Below are positions 1 to 6,887 of a stretch of DNA of 8,402 nucleotides, piece by piece; the stretch's first letter is position 1; the number at the start of each line of letters is the position of its first letter. The notes below the pieces were generated by a model. It did no database searches, was not told where the DNA came from, and saw nothing but the letters and a program-made list of their open reading frames with translations. A program made the translations under genes and the position numbers. The stretch comes from Solirubrobacterales bacterium (GTDB lineage Bacteria > Actinomycetota > Thermoleophilia > Solirubrobacterales > Solirubrobacteraceae). Location: NCBI GenBank assembly GCA_013696535.1, contig JACCYI010000286.1:1-8402 (forward strand). The letters are read 5' to 3'.

Positions 1-1359
1 CTCTTCTTCTGCGTCCCCGGTTTCACTCGGGACGGCCACGACTTCGCGCCCGATGCCGTGCGGCGCGGCGCCTCGGCGCTGGTGGTCGAGCGCAAGCTCG
101 CGCTCGAGGCGCCACAGGTTGTGGTGCCCGAGGTCCGCAGCGCCATGGCCCTGGCGGCCGCGCGCTTCTGCGGTATGCCCACCCTGGAGCTGCCCGTGGT
201 CGGCATCACCGGGACGAACGGGAAGACCACCACGGCCTTCATCATCCGGGCGCTGCTGGAAGCCGCCGGGCGCTCATGCGGCCTGTTGGGAACGGTGAAG
301 TCGGTGGTGGGGGGGAGGGATCTCGAGGCCCAGCGCACGACGCCCGAGGCCATCGACCTTCAACCTGTGTTCCGGGCGATGCTCGAGGCGGGCGACGACG
401 CATGCGCGATGGAGGTCTCCTCCCATGCCCTCGAGCTGCACCGCGTGGACGGCATCCACTTCGCCGTCGCGCTGTTCACCAACCTCACCCAGGACCACCT
501 GGACTTCCATCCCACCATGGAGGCCTACTTCCAGGCCAAGCGGCGCCTGTTCGAAGGAACGCCCGACCCGCCCGCGGTCCGCATCGCCAACGTCGACGAC
601 GACGGGGGGCGCCGGCTGGCGGAGGGCTACCCCGATACGGTGACGTTCGCGCTGCAGCGGCCGGCCGACTACACGGCCACGGACGTGCGGACCGGCCTGG
701 CGGGCTCGGACTTCGCGCTCCAGACGCCGGATGGTTCGCTGCAGGTGCACTCGCCGCTGCCGGGCCGCTTCAACGTCGCCAACGTGCTTGGGGCGGTCGC
801 CGTTGTGCGAGCGCTCGGGGTGGCCGATGCCGTGATCGTCGATGCACTCCAGGAAGCCGGTCGCGTGCCGGGGCGCTTTGAACCGGTCGACGCCGGGCAG
901 CCCTTCGCCGTGCTGGTGGATTACGCGCACACTCCGGATGGACTCGAGAACGTGCTTCTGGCGGCGCGCGAGCTTGCCGGCGAGCGGGCGGGCCGCGTGA
1001 TCTGCGTGTTTGGATGCGGCGGCGACCGTGACCGGGGCAAGCGGACGCAGATGGGCGCGATCGCCGCTCGTTGGGCAGACCGCACGATCGTGACCTCGGA
1101 CAATCCGCGCTCTGAGCGGCCCGAGGCGATCATCACCGAGATCCTGGCGGGGATCGCTCCGGGGCCCCTGGCAGGGGTGGAGAGCGATCTCGACCGGCGT
1201 CGCGCGATCGCCCGCGCCATGGAGCTGGCCGAACCCGGCGACGTCGTGCTGATCGCCGGCAAGGGCCACGAGCAAGGCCAGGAGTTCGCCTCAGGTCGCA
1301 AGGAGCCATTCGACGACGTCGCGGTAGCCCGCGAGGCGCTGCGCGCCGTGCGAACCTGA
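1..1359 (+). CDS. murE: UDP-MurNAc-tripeptide ligase MurE (meso-A2pm adding), 5' partial
   Basis: MurE is the cytoplasmic Mur ligase that adds the third stem-peptide residue to UDP-MurNAc-L-Ala-D-Glu, using ATP. The frame is open from base 1 and the first visible residues (LFFCVPGFTRDG) already match the N-terminal UDP-binding domain, so roughly 45 residues and the start lie upstream of the window; 452 residues are visible. Counting from the first visible codon, the ATP loop GTNGKTTT is at 71-78 and EVSSHAL at 138-144. The lysine expected to be carbamylated is K180 in QAKRRLF, and DYAHTPDG and a CGGDRDRGKR stretch open the C-terminal domain. DNPR is at 367-370 and GKGHE at 420-424. In known MurE enzymes DNPR goes with meso-diaminopimelate rather than lysine, so meso-A2pm is the inferred substrate. 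The stop lies 3 nt before murF, which implies one operon. Identification is firm; only the N-terminus is unknown. Confidence 0.96.
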   Translation, partial: LFFCVPGFTRDGHDFAPDAVRRGASALVVERKLALEAPQVVVPEVRSAMALAAARFCGMPTLELPVVGITGTNGKTTTAFIIRALLEAAGRSCGLLGTVKSVVGGRDLEAQRTTPEAIDLQPVFRAMLEAGDDACAMEVSSHALELHRVDGIHFAVALFTNLTQDHLDFHPTMEAYFQAKRRLFEGTPDPPAVRIANVDDDGGRRLAEGYPDTVTFALQRPADYTATDVRTGLAGSDFALQTPDGSLQVHSPLPGRFNVANVLGAVAVVRALGVADAVIVDALQEAGRVPGRFEPVDAGQPFAVLVDYAHTPDGLENVLLAARELAGERAGRVICVFGCGGDRDRGKRTQMGAIAARWADRTIVTSDNPRSERPEAIITEILAGIAPGPLAGVESDLDRRRAIARAMELAEPGDVVLIAGKGHEQGQEFASGRKEPFDDVAVAREALRAVRT

Positions 1360-1362
1360 GCG

Positions 1363-2712
1363 ATGCGAGGTTGGAACCCCCAGACGCTGGCGGAAGCGGC
1401 CGGCGCCGAGCTCCTGTCGCGCGGTGATGCCGGCCGCGGAGGCCCGGCCCGGGCGGTCGTCGACTCGCGCGCAATCACTCCGGACGACCTCTTCATCGGC
1501 CTGCAGGGCGAGCACGCGGACGGAGGAAGCTTTGCGCGCGCGGCGCTCGAGGCAGGGGCGTGGGGTGTTCTGGTGCGGCCGGAGTGGGGTGGTGATCTGG
1601 CGGAGCGCGGTTCAGGCACCGTGCTCGTCGCCCCGGACCCGCTCCTCGCGCTGCACGGACTCGCACGGGCCTGGCGCAGAGAGCTCGCCGCCGACGTGAT
1701 CGCCGTCACGGGATCGGTGGGCAAGACCTCGACGAAGGATCTGATCGCCGCCGTGATCGCCCCGCACCGCCCTGTCGTGGCGAGCCGGGCCAACTTCAAC
1801 ACCGAGATCGGTTTGCCCCTCGAGCTCCTGTCCGCCCCGCCGGGGACCGAGGTGCTCGTGCTCGAGCTCGCCATGCGCGCCCGGGGGCAGATAGCCGAGC
1901 TGACAGCCATCTGCGAGCCCGACGTCGGGGTCATCACGAACATCGGGCCCGTCCACCTCGAGCAGCTCGGATCGCTTGCGGGGGTGGCGAGGGCCAAGGG
2001 GGAGCTTCTCGAGGGCATGCGCGACGGGGCGACCGCGATCGTCCCCGATGGCGAGCCGCTGCTCTCCGGGCTTCTGCGCGAGAGCTTGCGTGTCGTGACC
2101 TTCGGTGGACCCGCCGCGGACGCGTCGTGGGAGGAGCCCGGCCGTGTGGCGCGGCTCGGTGGCGAGAAGGCCGTAGTCGAGCTGCCGTTCACCACCGGCC
2201 CTCAGCTCATGAACAGCCTCGCCGCCCTGGCGGCCGCGCGGGCGGTCGGCGTCCGGGCCTCGGGCCGCATCGAGGTCACCTTCTCGCCCATGCGAGGCCA
2301 GCGTGTGGCGCTCGCGAACGGGTCCGTCGTCATCAACGACTGCTACAACGCCAGCCCGCCCTCCATGCGCGCCGCCCTTGACGATCTGGCGACGCAGGAT
2401 CCGGCCGGCCGCCGCGTCGCGGTGCTGGGCGACATGCTCGAGCTTGGGGCGGGTGAGCTCGAGCTCCACCGCGAGATCGGCGTCCACGCCCGGGCGGCGG
2501 GCGTCGAACTGCTCATCACCGTGGGATCGAGGGCCGTCGCGATGCTCGAGACCTTCGACGGCGAGGCCCACGCGGTAGGCGGCGCCGACGAAGCGGCCGC
2601 GCTGGTCGGCGAGCTGATCGAGCCGGGCGACCTCGTGCTGGTCAAGGCGTCAAACGGCGTCGGGCTCTGGGCCGTCGCCGATGCGTTGAGCCACCTCGGA
2701 GATACGAGCTGA
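1363..2712 (+). CDS. murF: UDP-MurNAc-tripeptide:D-Ala-D-Ala ligase MurF
   Basis: MurF is the last cytoplasmic Mur ligase: it joins D-Ala-D-Ala to UDP-MurNAc-tripeptide with ATP, giving the pentapeptide used by MraY. The 449-residue length is normal for the family (E. coli about 452). Visible motifs are the ATP loop GSVGKTST (117-124), NFNTEIGLP (144-152, the usual N-x-N-x-E-I-G block), ITNIGPVHLEQLGS, the expected carbamylated lysine K212 in ARAKGELL, NDCYNASP (325-332) and GDMLELG (356-362), covering the N-terminal, central and C-terminal domains in order. The ATG at 1363 comes 3 nt after the murE stop. No clear Shine-Dalgarno sequence precedes it, so translation is probably coupled to murE. 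The stop shares one base with the mraY start. P-loop position 4 is Val where many MurF proteins have Ser or Asn; this is a modest variation. I see no disruption. Confidence 0.96.
   Translation: MRGWNPQTLAEAAGAELLSRGDAGRGGPARAVVDSRAITPDDLFIGLQGEHADGGSFARAALEAGAWGVLVRPEWGGDLAERGSGTVLVAPDPLLALHGLARAWRRELAADVIAVTGSVGKTSTKDLIAAVIAPHRPVVASRANFNTEIGLPLELLSAPPGTEVLVLELAMRARGQIAELTAICEPDVGVITNIGPVHLEQLGSLAGVARAKGELLEGMRDGATAIVPDGEPLLSGLLRESLRVVTFGGPAADASWEEPGRVARLGGEKAVVELPFTTGPQLMNSLAALAAARAVGVRASGRIEVTFSPMRGQRVALANGSVVINDCYNASPPSMRAALDDLATQDPAGRRVAVLGDMLELGAGELELHREIGVHARAAGVELLITVGSRAVAMLETFDGEAHAVGGADEAAALVGELIEPGDLVLVKASNGVGLWAVADALSHLGDTS
2698..2701 (+). promoter_or_regulatory. Ribosome binding site for mraY
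   Basis: GGAG lies inside the 3' end of murF, 10 nt before the ATG at 2712. It supports that ATG as the mraY start and suggests mraY can be initiated by ribosomes finishing murF. The spacing is slightly long, so confidence is moderate. Confidence 0.5.
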
Positions 2713-3680
2713 TGGGGGAGGTCCTGATCGCCGGCACCGCATCCCTGCTGATCTGCGTGTTCCTCTCCCCGAAGTTCATCGAGTTCCTGCGGGACCGCGA
2801 GTTTGGGCAGCACATCCGCGAGGACGGCCCCCAGGAGCATCACGCCAAGGCGGGCACGCCGACGATGGGCGGCATCATCATCTTCACCGCCATCGCGGTT
2901 CCCTTCCTCCTGCTGTGGGACGGCGATGAGCGGGCGATCGGCGTCTTCGGCGTGGCCATAGCCTGCGCCCTGCTGGGCTTCGCCGACGACTACACGAAGC
3001 TCATCAAGCGTCGCTCGCTCGGGCTTCGGGGGCGGACGAAGCTCGCCGTCACCCTGCTCATCTCGATCGGGCTCTGGCTCGTGGCCACGCGGCTCGCCGA
3101 TCTGCCCGACACGGTGAAGCTCCGCGTGGTGGACGCCCAGGTGGATCTTGGCTACTTCTATCCGGTCTTCATCTACCTCGTAGTGGCGGGCACGACGTCG
3201 GCGGTCAACCTCACGGACGGTCTCGACGGCTTGGCGGCCGGATCGGTGGCGATCGTCCTGCTGGCCTACATCGGGATCACCTTCACCACGCAGCAGGAGG
3301 GGCTGGCCCTGGTGGCCGCATGCCTTGCGGGTGCCTGCGTCGGCTTTCTGTGGTTCAACTCCTTTCCCGCCTCGATCTTCATGGGAGACACCGGGTCGCT
3401 CGGGCTCGGCGGGGCGGTGGCGGGGCTCGCGGTCATGACCAAGACCGAAGTGCTGCTGACCATCCTCGGCGGGATCTTCGTGATCGAGGCACTGTCCGTG
3501 CTGATCCAGGTGTTCTCGTTCCAGGCCTTCCGCAAGCGTGTGTTCCTGATGGCGCCCATACACCATCACTTCGAGCTGAAGGCCTGGTCTGAGACCAAGA
3601 TCATCCTGCGCTTCTGGATCGTGGCCTCCGTGTGCAGCGCGATCGGCTTCACGCTCTTTCAGCAGTCGATCCCGAACTGA
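2712..3680 (+). CDS. mraY: Phospho-MurNAc-pentapeptide transferase MraY
   Basis: MraY is the polytopic inner-membrane enzyme that transfers phospho-MurNAc-pentapeptide from UDP to undecaprenyl phosphate, forming lipid I. At 322 residues it is slightly short (E. coli 360) but complete. All signature blocks are present in order: HAKAGTPTMGG (44-54), the Asp pair DDY (92-94), NLTDGLDG (166-173), FMGDTGSL with D226 (223-230) and MAPIHHHFE (280-288), whose histidines line the active site. Hydrophobic stretches near residues 4-17, 55-67, 76-91, 105-119, 146-160, 175-215, 232-270 and 300-316 fit a protein of about ten membrane helices. The start ATG overlaps the murF stop as TGATG, a classic coupled arrangement. 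It is followed by the only sizeable non-coding gap in the window, so transcription may pause or end after this gene. Confidence 0.97.
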   Translation: MGEVLIAGTASLLICVFLSPKFIEFLRDREFGQHIREDGPQEHHAKAGTPTMGGIIIFTAIAVPFLLLWDGDERAIGVFGVAIACALLGFADDYTKLIKRRSLGLRGRTKLAVTLLISIGLWLVATRLADLPDTVKLRVVDAQVDLGYFYPVFIYLVVAGTTSAVNLTDGLDGLAAGSVAIVLLAYIGITFTTQQEGLALVAACLAGACVGFLWFNSFPASIFMGDTGSLGLGGAVAGLAVMTKTEVLLTILGGIFVIEALSVLIQVFSFQAFRKRVFLMAPIHHHFELKAWSETKIILRFWIVASVCSAIGFTLFQQSIPN

Positions 3681-3699
3681 AACGCGCCCGACCGTCTGG

Positions 3700-3714
3700 A
3701 CCCGGCGTCCGGGT
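3700..3714 (+). other. GC-rich hairpin after mraY
   Basis: The sequence ACCCGG-CGT-CCGGGT forms a perfect 6-bp stem with a 3-nt loop, 19 nt after the mraY stop codon. No U-run follows, so it does not fit a classical intrinsic terminator, although U-less hairpins have been proposed as terminators in actinobacteria. In DNA this GC-rich a short stem can arise by chance. Confidence 0.35.
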
Positions 3715-3786
3715 AGGCGACCAGCGGGGGCCCGGGCGTATACGACGTTCCCGCTCCGCTGCCGTCTGTGCCAATTGAGTTCCTGA

Positions 3787-3806
3787 AGTGCGTCGTTTGA
3801 CGCGCT
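3787..3806 (+). other. Hairpin 8-bp stem, GTTT loop
   Basis: AGTGCGTC pairs with GACGCGCT around a GTTT tetraloop, giving eight pairs with one T:G wobble. It lies 73 nt upstream of the ATL-like start codon and directly abuts a second hairpin. The right arm overlaps the TTGACG that looks like a -35 box. It may be a U-less terminator or part of a structured leader. There is no protein or RNA family I can name for it. Confidence 0.4.
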
Positions 3807-3825
3807 GGAGCCGGAGATCGGCTTC
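3807..3825 (+). other. Adjacent hairpin with GAGAT loop
   Basis: GGAGCCG pairs with CGGCTTC around a GAGAT loop, seven pairs including one G:T. It starts on the base after the preceding hairpin, so the two could stack. An alternative, longer-loop pairing of GCCGG at 3810-3814 with CCGGC at 3827-3831 would compete with it. Function is unknown. Confidence 0.35.
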
Positions 3826-3868
3826 GCCGGCCATAGCGTCGAGCCATCCGACAAACACCTCTTACACC

Positions 3869-3873
3869 AGGAG
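3869..3873 (+). promoter_or_regulatory. Shine-Dalgarno AGGAG for the ATL-like gene
   Basis: AGGAG sits 6 nt before the ATG at 3880. This is the strongest ribosome binding site visible in the window. It supports both the reality of the small gene and its start, and it shows that this gene is initiated independently rather than by coupling to mraY. Confidence 0.75.
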
Positions 3874-3879
3874 CCCGCC

Positions 3880-4203
3880 ATGGACCCCGATGCGCTGCCC
3901 GCCATACTCGACGCGATCCCGCCGGGTGGCTGGATGAGCTACGGCGACGTCGCCCGTGCGGCGGGCGGGACCGACGTCCACGCCCGCACGCTGAACCAGC
4001 GCTTCGTCCGCCTCGGGCTTCCGGGCGCTCACCGGGTGCTCAAGTCGGACGGCACGGTTGGAGCGACAGCGCTCGGCGATCCGGCGGAAGTGCGCCGGCG
4101 CCTGGAAGCCGAAGGCCTCGAGTTCGCCGGCGGAAAGGCGCCCGCCGCTGCCCGTTTGCGTCCGGCGGAGCCCGGAGCCCGGCCCGCCCGTCCGGACTCT
4201 TGA
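3880..4203 (+). CDS. MGMT-fold alkyltransferase-like (ATL) protein lacking the acceptor cysteine
   Basis: This 107-residue protein resembles the DNA-binding domain of O6-methylguanine-DNA methyltransferases. Visible elements are [13 protein letters not shown] (13-25), where Tyr21 matches the conserved Tyr of the T/S-Y-G block; HARTLNQRF (34-42), where Arg36 could be the arginine finger; [12 protein letters not shown] (49-60), at the place of the PCHRV active site; and LEAEGLEF (75-82). The acceptor Cys is replaced by Ala50 and the preceding Pro by Gly, so it cannot be a classical methyltransferase. Known ATL proteins without the Cys bind alkylated guanine and recruit nucleotide excision repair; a similar damage-sensing role is an inference here. 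The C-terminus (87-107) is Pro/Ala/Arg-rich and probably disordered. It has its own AGGAG site and ends 13 nt before murD, so it is likely co-transcribed with murD-ftsW-murG. The fold call is fairly sure, the function is not. Confidence 0.78.
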   Translation: MDPDALPAILDAIPPGGWMSYGDVARAAGGTDVHARTLNQRFVRLGLPGAHRVLKSDGTVGATALGDPAEVRRRLEAEGLEFAGGKAPAAARLRPAEPGARPARPDS

Positions 4204-4216
4204 GTTCAATGACGCC

Positions 4217-5575
4217 ATGCATCCCCTCGGCCGCGCCGTGCTCGATCGCCCGCCGCCGCCCTCAGGACCGTATCTCGTGGTGGGATTGGCGCGGTCCGGA
4301 ATCGCGGCAGCGCTGGCCCTGCGGTCACGCGACGTCGAGGTCGCCGGGTGCGACTCGGGCGCCGTGTCCGATGAGGTCCGGCACCGACTCGAAGCCGCCG
4401 GAGTGGAGGTGTGGCCCGACACGGACGGCCTCGAGCTGCTCGGACACGCCCACTCGGTGGTCAAGAGCCCGGGCGTTCCCGCTCAAGCCCCCGTGGTGGC
4501 CGCCGCTCGCGAGCGGGGGGTCGAGGTGCTCGGGGAGCTCGAGCTCGGATGGCGCCTGCTGCCGAACCCGTGCATCGCCGTCACGGGCTCGAACGGGAAG
4601 ACCACCACAACCGAGCTCATCGGCCACGTCCACCGTCAAGCGGGAGTGCCGGTCGAAGTCGCGGGTAACGTCGGCACGGCGCTCAGCTCTCTGGCCGGCT
4701 CGCCGCCACCCGAAGGCGTGGTGGTGGTCGAGGCCTCCTCGTTTCAACTCGAGGACACGGTCGCCTTCGCGCCCGACGCCGCCGTCATGCTGAACGTCAC
4801 CGAGGACCATCTCGATCGCCACGGCTCCCTCGAGGCCTACCGCGCCGCCAAGCTCGAGATCTTCGCCCGCCAGCCCGCGGGCGCTCTGGCTGTCGCGCCG
4901 CTCGGATTCGACTCGCGCCAGGATCACGGCGGCGCCGCCCGGCTGGTGCGCTTCGGTGCCGGGCCGGAGGCCGATCTCGCGAGCCGCGCAGGGCAGCTGT
5001 GGTGGGAGGAGCAGGCCTTCATGCCGACGGAGGCGATCCGCCTCCGAGGCGCCCACAATCTGGAGAACGCCATGGCGGCGGCCGCGGTCTGCCTCGCCCG
5101 GGGGGTGGAGCCGCCGGCGGTCCGAGGCGGGCTCGAGTCCTTCCGGGGAGTTCCGCACCGCCTGGAGGAGGTCGCGACTATCGGCGGGGTTCTGTACGTG
5201 AACGATTCAAAGGCCACGAACGTGGCCTCCGCCGCGGTGGGCATCGGGTCGTTCGCGGGCGGCGTGCACGTGATCCTCGGTGGGCGCGGCAAGGGGTCGG
5301 ACTACCACCCGCTCGAACGTCCTGTGAGGCAACGGTGTCGTGCGGTGTACCTGATCGGTGAGGCAGGACCGGAGATCGGCGAGGCGCTCGCCGGCACGGG
5401 CGTGCCCCGACGTGCGTGCTCAGACCTCGAGCGGGCGGTTTCGGCGGCGCGCGCCGCGGCCGCTCCTGGCGAGATCATCATTCTGTCGCCGGCCTGTGCC
5501 TCCTATGACCAATACAGCTCATTCGAGGAGCGAGGCGATCACTTTCGGGCGCTTGCCGCGAGGTATGGGCCCTGA
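4217..5575 (+). CDS. murD: UDP-MurNAc-L-alanine:D-glutamate ligase MurD
   Basis: MurD adds D-glutamate to UDP-MurNAc-L-alanine in the cytoplasm with ATP, the step before MurE. From the ATG at 4217 it has 452 residues, close to the family norm (E. coli 438). In order are the N-terminal nucleotide-binding block VVGLARSG (21-28), KSPGVP, the ATP loop GSNGKTTT (124-131), EASSFQLE, NVTEDHLDRHG (193-203), the expected carbamylated lysine K212 in RAAKLEIF, HNLENAMAA, NDSKATN (329-335), GGRGKGSDY (355-363) and LSPACASYDQ (423-432). The frame stays open back to 4058, but that stretch overlaps the ATL-like gene and adds no MurD-like sequence, so 4217 was chosen. A GTG at 4238 is a weaker alternative. 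No strong Shine-Dalgarno is visible, only TGAG at 4201-4204. The 3' end overlaps the likely ftsW start. Confidence 0.95.
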   Translation: MHPLGRAVLDRPPPPSGPYLVVGLARSGIAAALALRSRDVEVAGCDSGAVSDEVRHRLEAAGVEVWPDTDGLELLGHAHSVVKSPGVPAQAPVVAAARERGVEVLGELELGWRLLPNPCIAVTGSNGKTTTTELIGHVHRQAGVPVEVAGNVGTALSSLAGSPPPEGVVVVEASSFQLEDTVAFAPDAAVMLNVTEDHLDRHGSLEAYRAAKLEIFARQPAGALAVAPLGFDSRQDHGGAARLVRFGAGPEADLASRAGQLWWEEQAFMPTEAIRLRGAHNLENAMAAAAVCLARGVEPPAVRGGLESFRGVPHRLEEVATIGGVLYVNDSKATNVASAAVGIGSFAGGVHVILGGRGKGSDYHPLERPVRQRCRAVYLIGEAGPEIGEALAGTGVPRRACSDLERAVSAARAAAAPGEIIILSPACASYDQYSSFEERGDHFRALAARYGP

Positions 5576-6887
5576 GGCGTCGAACACACGGTTGATGGGC
5601 CTCGCACCGTCACGCCTGCGCACGCGCCGAACCAGGGCGCCCAGGGCGCCCAAGACCCCCCAACCGCTCGAGCACCGCCTCCTGCTCACGGCCACTTTCT
5701 GCCTGCTCGCCGGGGGTGCCGTGATGGTCTACTCGGCGTCCTCCGCGCGCACACTGTTGGAGGGGTCGGGCGACGGTACGGGCTTCCTCTTGAAGTACCT
5801 CGCGTACGGAGCGGTGGGCCTGGCCTGCATGCAGCTCCTGGCCCGGCGAGGCCTGCAGCTCGTCCGCGACGCAACTCCGATCTTCGTGCTCATCGCCTTC
5901 GTCCTGCTCGTGCTCGTGCTGATCCCGGGGCTGGGGGTGGAGATCAACGGTGCGCGTCGTTGGATCGGCTTTGGTCCGCTGCAGTTCCAGCCTTCAGAAG
6001 TCATGAAGCTAGCGCTCGTCCTCCACGTGGCGGCGGTGGTATCGGCCCGCCCCCGGATCGCCCGCAGCTTGAAGGGTGTGCTCGGGCCGGTGATCGGCGT
6101 GGCCGGGGCGGCGGTGCTGCTGATCTTCGCGCAACCCGATCTGGGAACGGCATTGGTCGTCTGCTTCACGATCGGCGCGATGCTGGTCGTCGCAGGTGTG
6201 CCGTTGCGGCAGCTCGCCCTGGTGGCAGGGGCCGGAGCGGTCCTGGTCCTCCTGTTCGCGCTGCTCGAGCCGTACCGGCGGGCGCGATTGACCGCCTTCG
6301 TGAACCCGTGGGCCGACGCCTCCGGGTCGGGCTTCCAGGCGGTTCAAGGGCAGATCGCCATCGGATCCGGCGGGGTCTTCGGGCTTGGGCCGGGGCAGTC
6401 GGTGCAGAAGATCTTCTACCTCCCTGAAGCCCACACGGACTTCATTCTGGCGGTCATCGGCGAGGAGCTGGGGGTGGTGGGAGTCTGCTGTCTTCTCTCG
6501 CTCTACGGCATGATCGCCTACGCCGGCTTGCGAACCGCAAAGGCCGCCGAGGGCGCGTACGCAAAACTCGTGGCCGCCGGCATCACCTCGCTCATCCTGT
6601 GCCAAGCCCTGCTCAACGTCTACGCCGTCCTCGGTCTCGCCCCGCTCACGGGCGTGCCGCTGCCATTCATCTCCTCCGGCTCGACTTCGCTGATCGTGCT
6701 GCTCTGCTCGATGGGCATCCTGCTCAACGTCGCCGGTGGCGGATCGGCGCATCTGCGCTCGATGCCCGCAGGTTCGCGACGCGATGAACGCTCCCGGAGC
6801 AGCGCCGCCGAGGATCGTGATCGCCGCCGGCGGGACGGCCGGGCACGTGGTCCCGGCGATCGCGGTCGCCGACGCGCTGCGGGCTAA
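5565..6887 (+). CDS. ftsW: SEDS peptidoglycan glycosyltransferase FtsW
   Basis: FtsW is the integral-membrane SEDS polymerase that makes septal glycan strands from lipid II together with its partner class B PBP. With a start at 5565 it has 440 residues. A basic, Pro/Arg-rich cytoplasmic N-terminus (about 1-43) precedes the first membrane segment near 45-62. Family motifs are GARRWIGFGPLQFQPSE (129-145), QPDLGTALVV, NPWADASGSGFQ, YLPEAHTDF with D292, which lines up with the Asp shown to be essential in E. coli FtsW, and PLPFISSGS (365-373). FtsW is favoured over RodA by its place between murD and murG. The start is uncertain: ATG 5565 overlaps murD by 11 nt but its GAGG is only 1 nt away; ATG 5595 (430 residues) is an equal alternative with no good site. 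The frame runs 104 nt into murG and ends in an Arg-rich tail of about 34 residues after GSRRDERS. Confidence 0.9.
   Translation: MGPEASNTRLMGLAPSRLRTRRTRAPRAPKTPQPLEHRLLLTATFCLLAGGAVMVYSASSARTLLEGSGDGTGFLLKYLAYGAVGLACMQLLARRGLQLVRDATPIFVLIAFVLLVLVLIPGLGVEINGARRWIGFGPLQFQPSEVMKLALVLHVAAVVSARPRIARSLKGVLGPVIGVAGAAVLLIFAQPDLGTALVVCFTIGAMLVVAGVPLRQLALVAGAGAVLVLLFALLEPYRRARLTAFVNPWADASGSGFQAVQGQIAIGSGGVFGLGPGQSVQKIFYLPEAHTDFILAVIGEELGVVGVCCLLSLYGMIAYAGLRTAKAAEGAYAKLVAAGITSLILCQALLNVYAVLGLAPLTGVPLPFISSGSTSLIVLLCSMGILLNVAGGGSAHLRSMPAGSRRDERSRSSAAEDRDRRRRDGRARGPGDRGRRRAAG
5633..5650 (+). repeat. Tandem 9-bp repeat in ftsW 5' region
   Basis: CAGGGCGCC occurs twice head to tail. It keeps the reading frame and encodes the repeated R-A-P triplet in the basic N-terminal segment of FtsW. 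It is a small in-frame duplication, probably replication slippage, with no clear function. Confidence 0.6.

Larger units (their letters stand above)
3681..3879 (+). other. 199-nt intergenic region with hairpins
   Basis: This is the only real non-coding gap in the window, between mraY and the ATL-like gene. It contains at least three short inverted repeats (given separately), an 8-bp palindrome CGTATACG at 3737-3744, and an AGGAG before the next gene. A TTGACG at 3797-3802 resembles a -35 box, but nothing like a -10 box lies 16-19 nt downstream, and no T-tract follows any hairpin. It could hold a weak terminator for the upstream operon, a structured leader for the downstream genes, or both. 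I see no convincing ORF in it. Confidence 0.6.

Noticed and set aside
274..1275. 333-codon open frame on the - strand inside murE
   Set aside because: It is fully antisense to conserved MurE domains and shows no family motif.
921..2195. 424-codon open frame on the - strand across murE and murF
   Set aside because: The translation is Ser/Arg/Pro/Ala-rich low complexity and runs across the junction of two real genes; it is a shadow frame.
3737..3744. CGTATACG palindrome as an operator
   Set aside because: It is a single 8-bp palindrome with no second copy and no linked promoter, so it is too short to claim as a binding site.
3797..3825. Possible sigma70-type promoter with TTGACG as the -35 box
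   Set aside because: At 16-19 nt spacing the sequence is GC-rich (GGCTTC) with no match to a -10 box, and TTGACG is part of a hairpin arm.
3649..3858. Small - strand ORF covering the intergenic gap
   Set aside because: The 69-residue translation has no recognisable motif, its 3' end lies in the mraY coding end, and it has no clear ribosome site. A second, overlapping frame is equally open, which points to base composition.
2343..3905. 520-codon open frame on the - strand across murF, mraY and the gap
   Set aside because: It is antisense to two complete genes with all their family motifs. Its translation is rich in Arg, Glu, Asp, His and Gly with no recognisable domain, as expected for a shadow frame in very GC-rich DNA.
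4058..4216. Upstream extension of murD, or an ATL-MurD fusion
   Set aside because: The frame is open but differs from the ATL reading frame, adds no MurD-like sequence, and would overlap the ATL gene by about 146 nt.
6736..6783. Earlier GTG start for murG
   Set aside because: The extra 16 residues are not MurG-like, and the ATG at 6784 gives the usual short lead to the first glycine loop.
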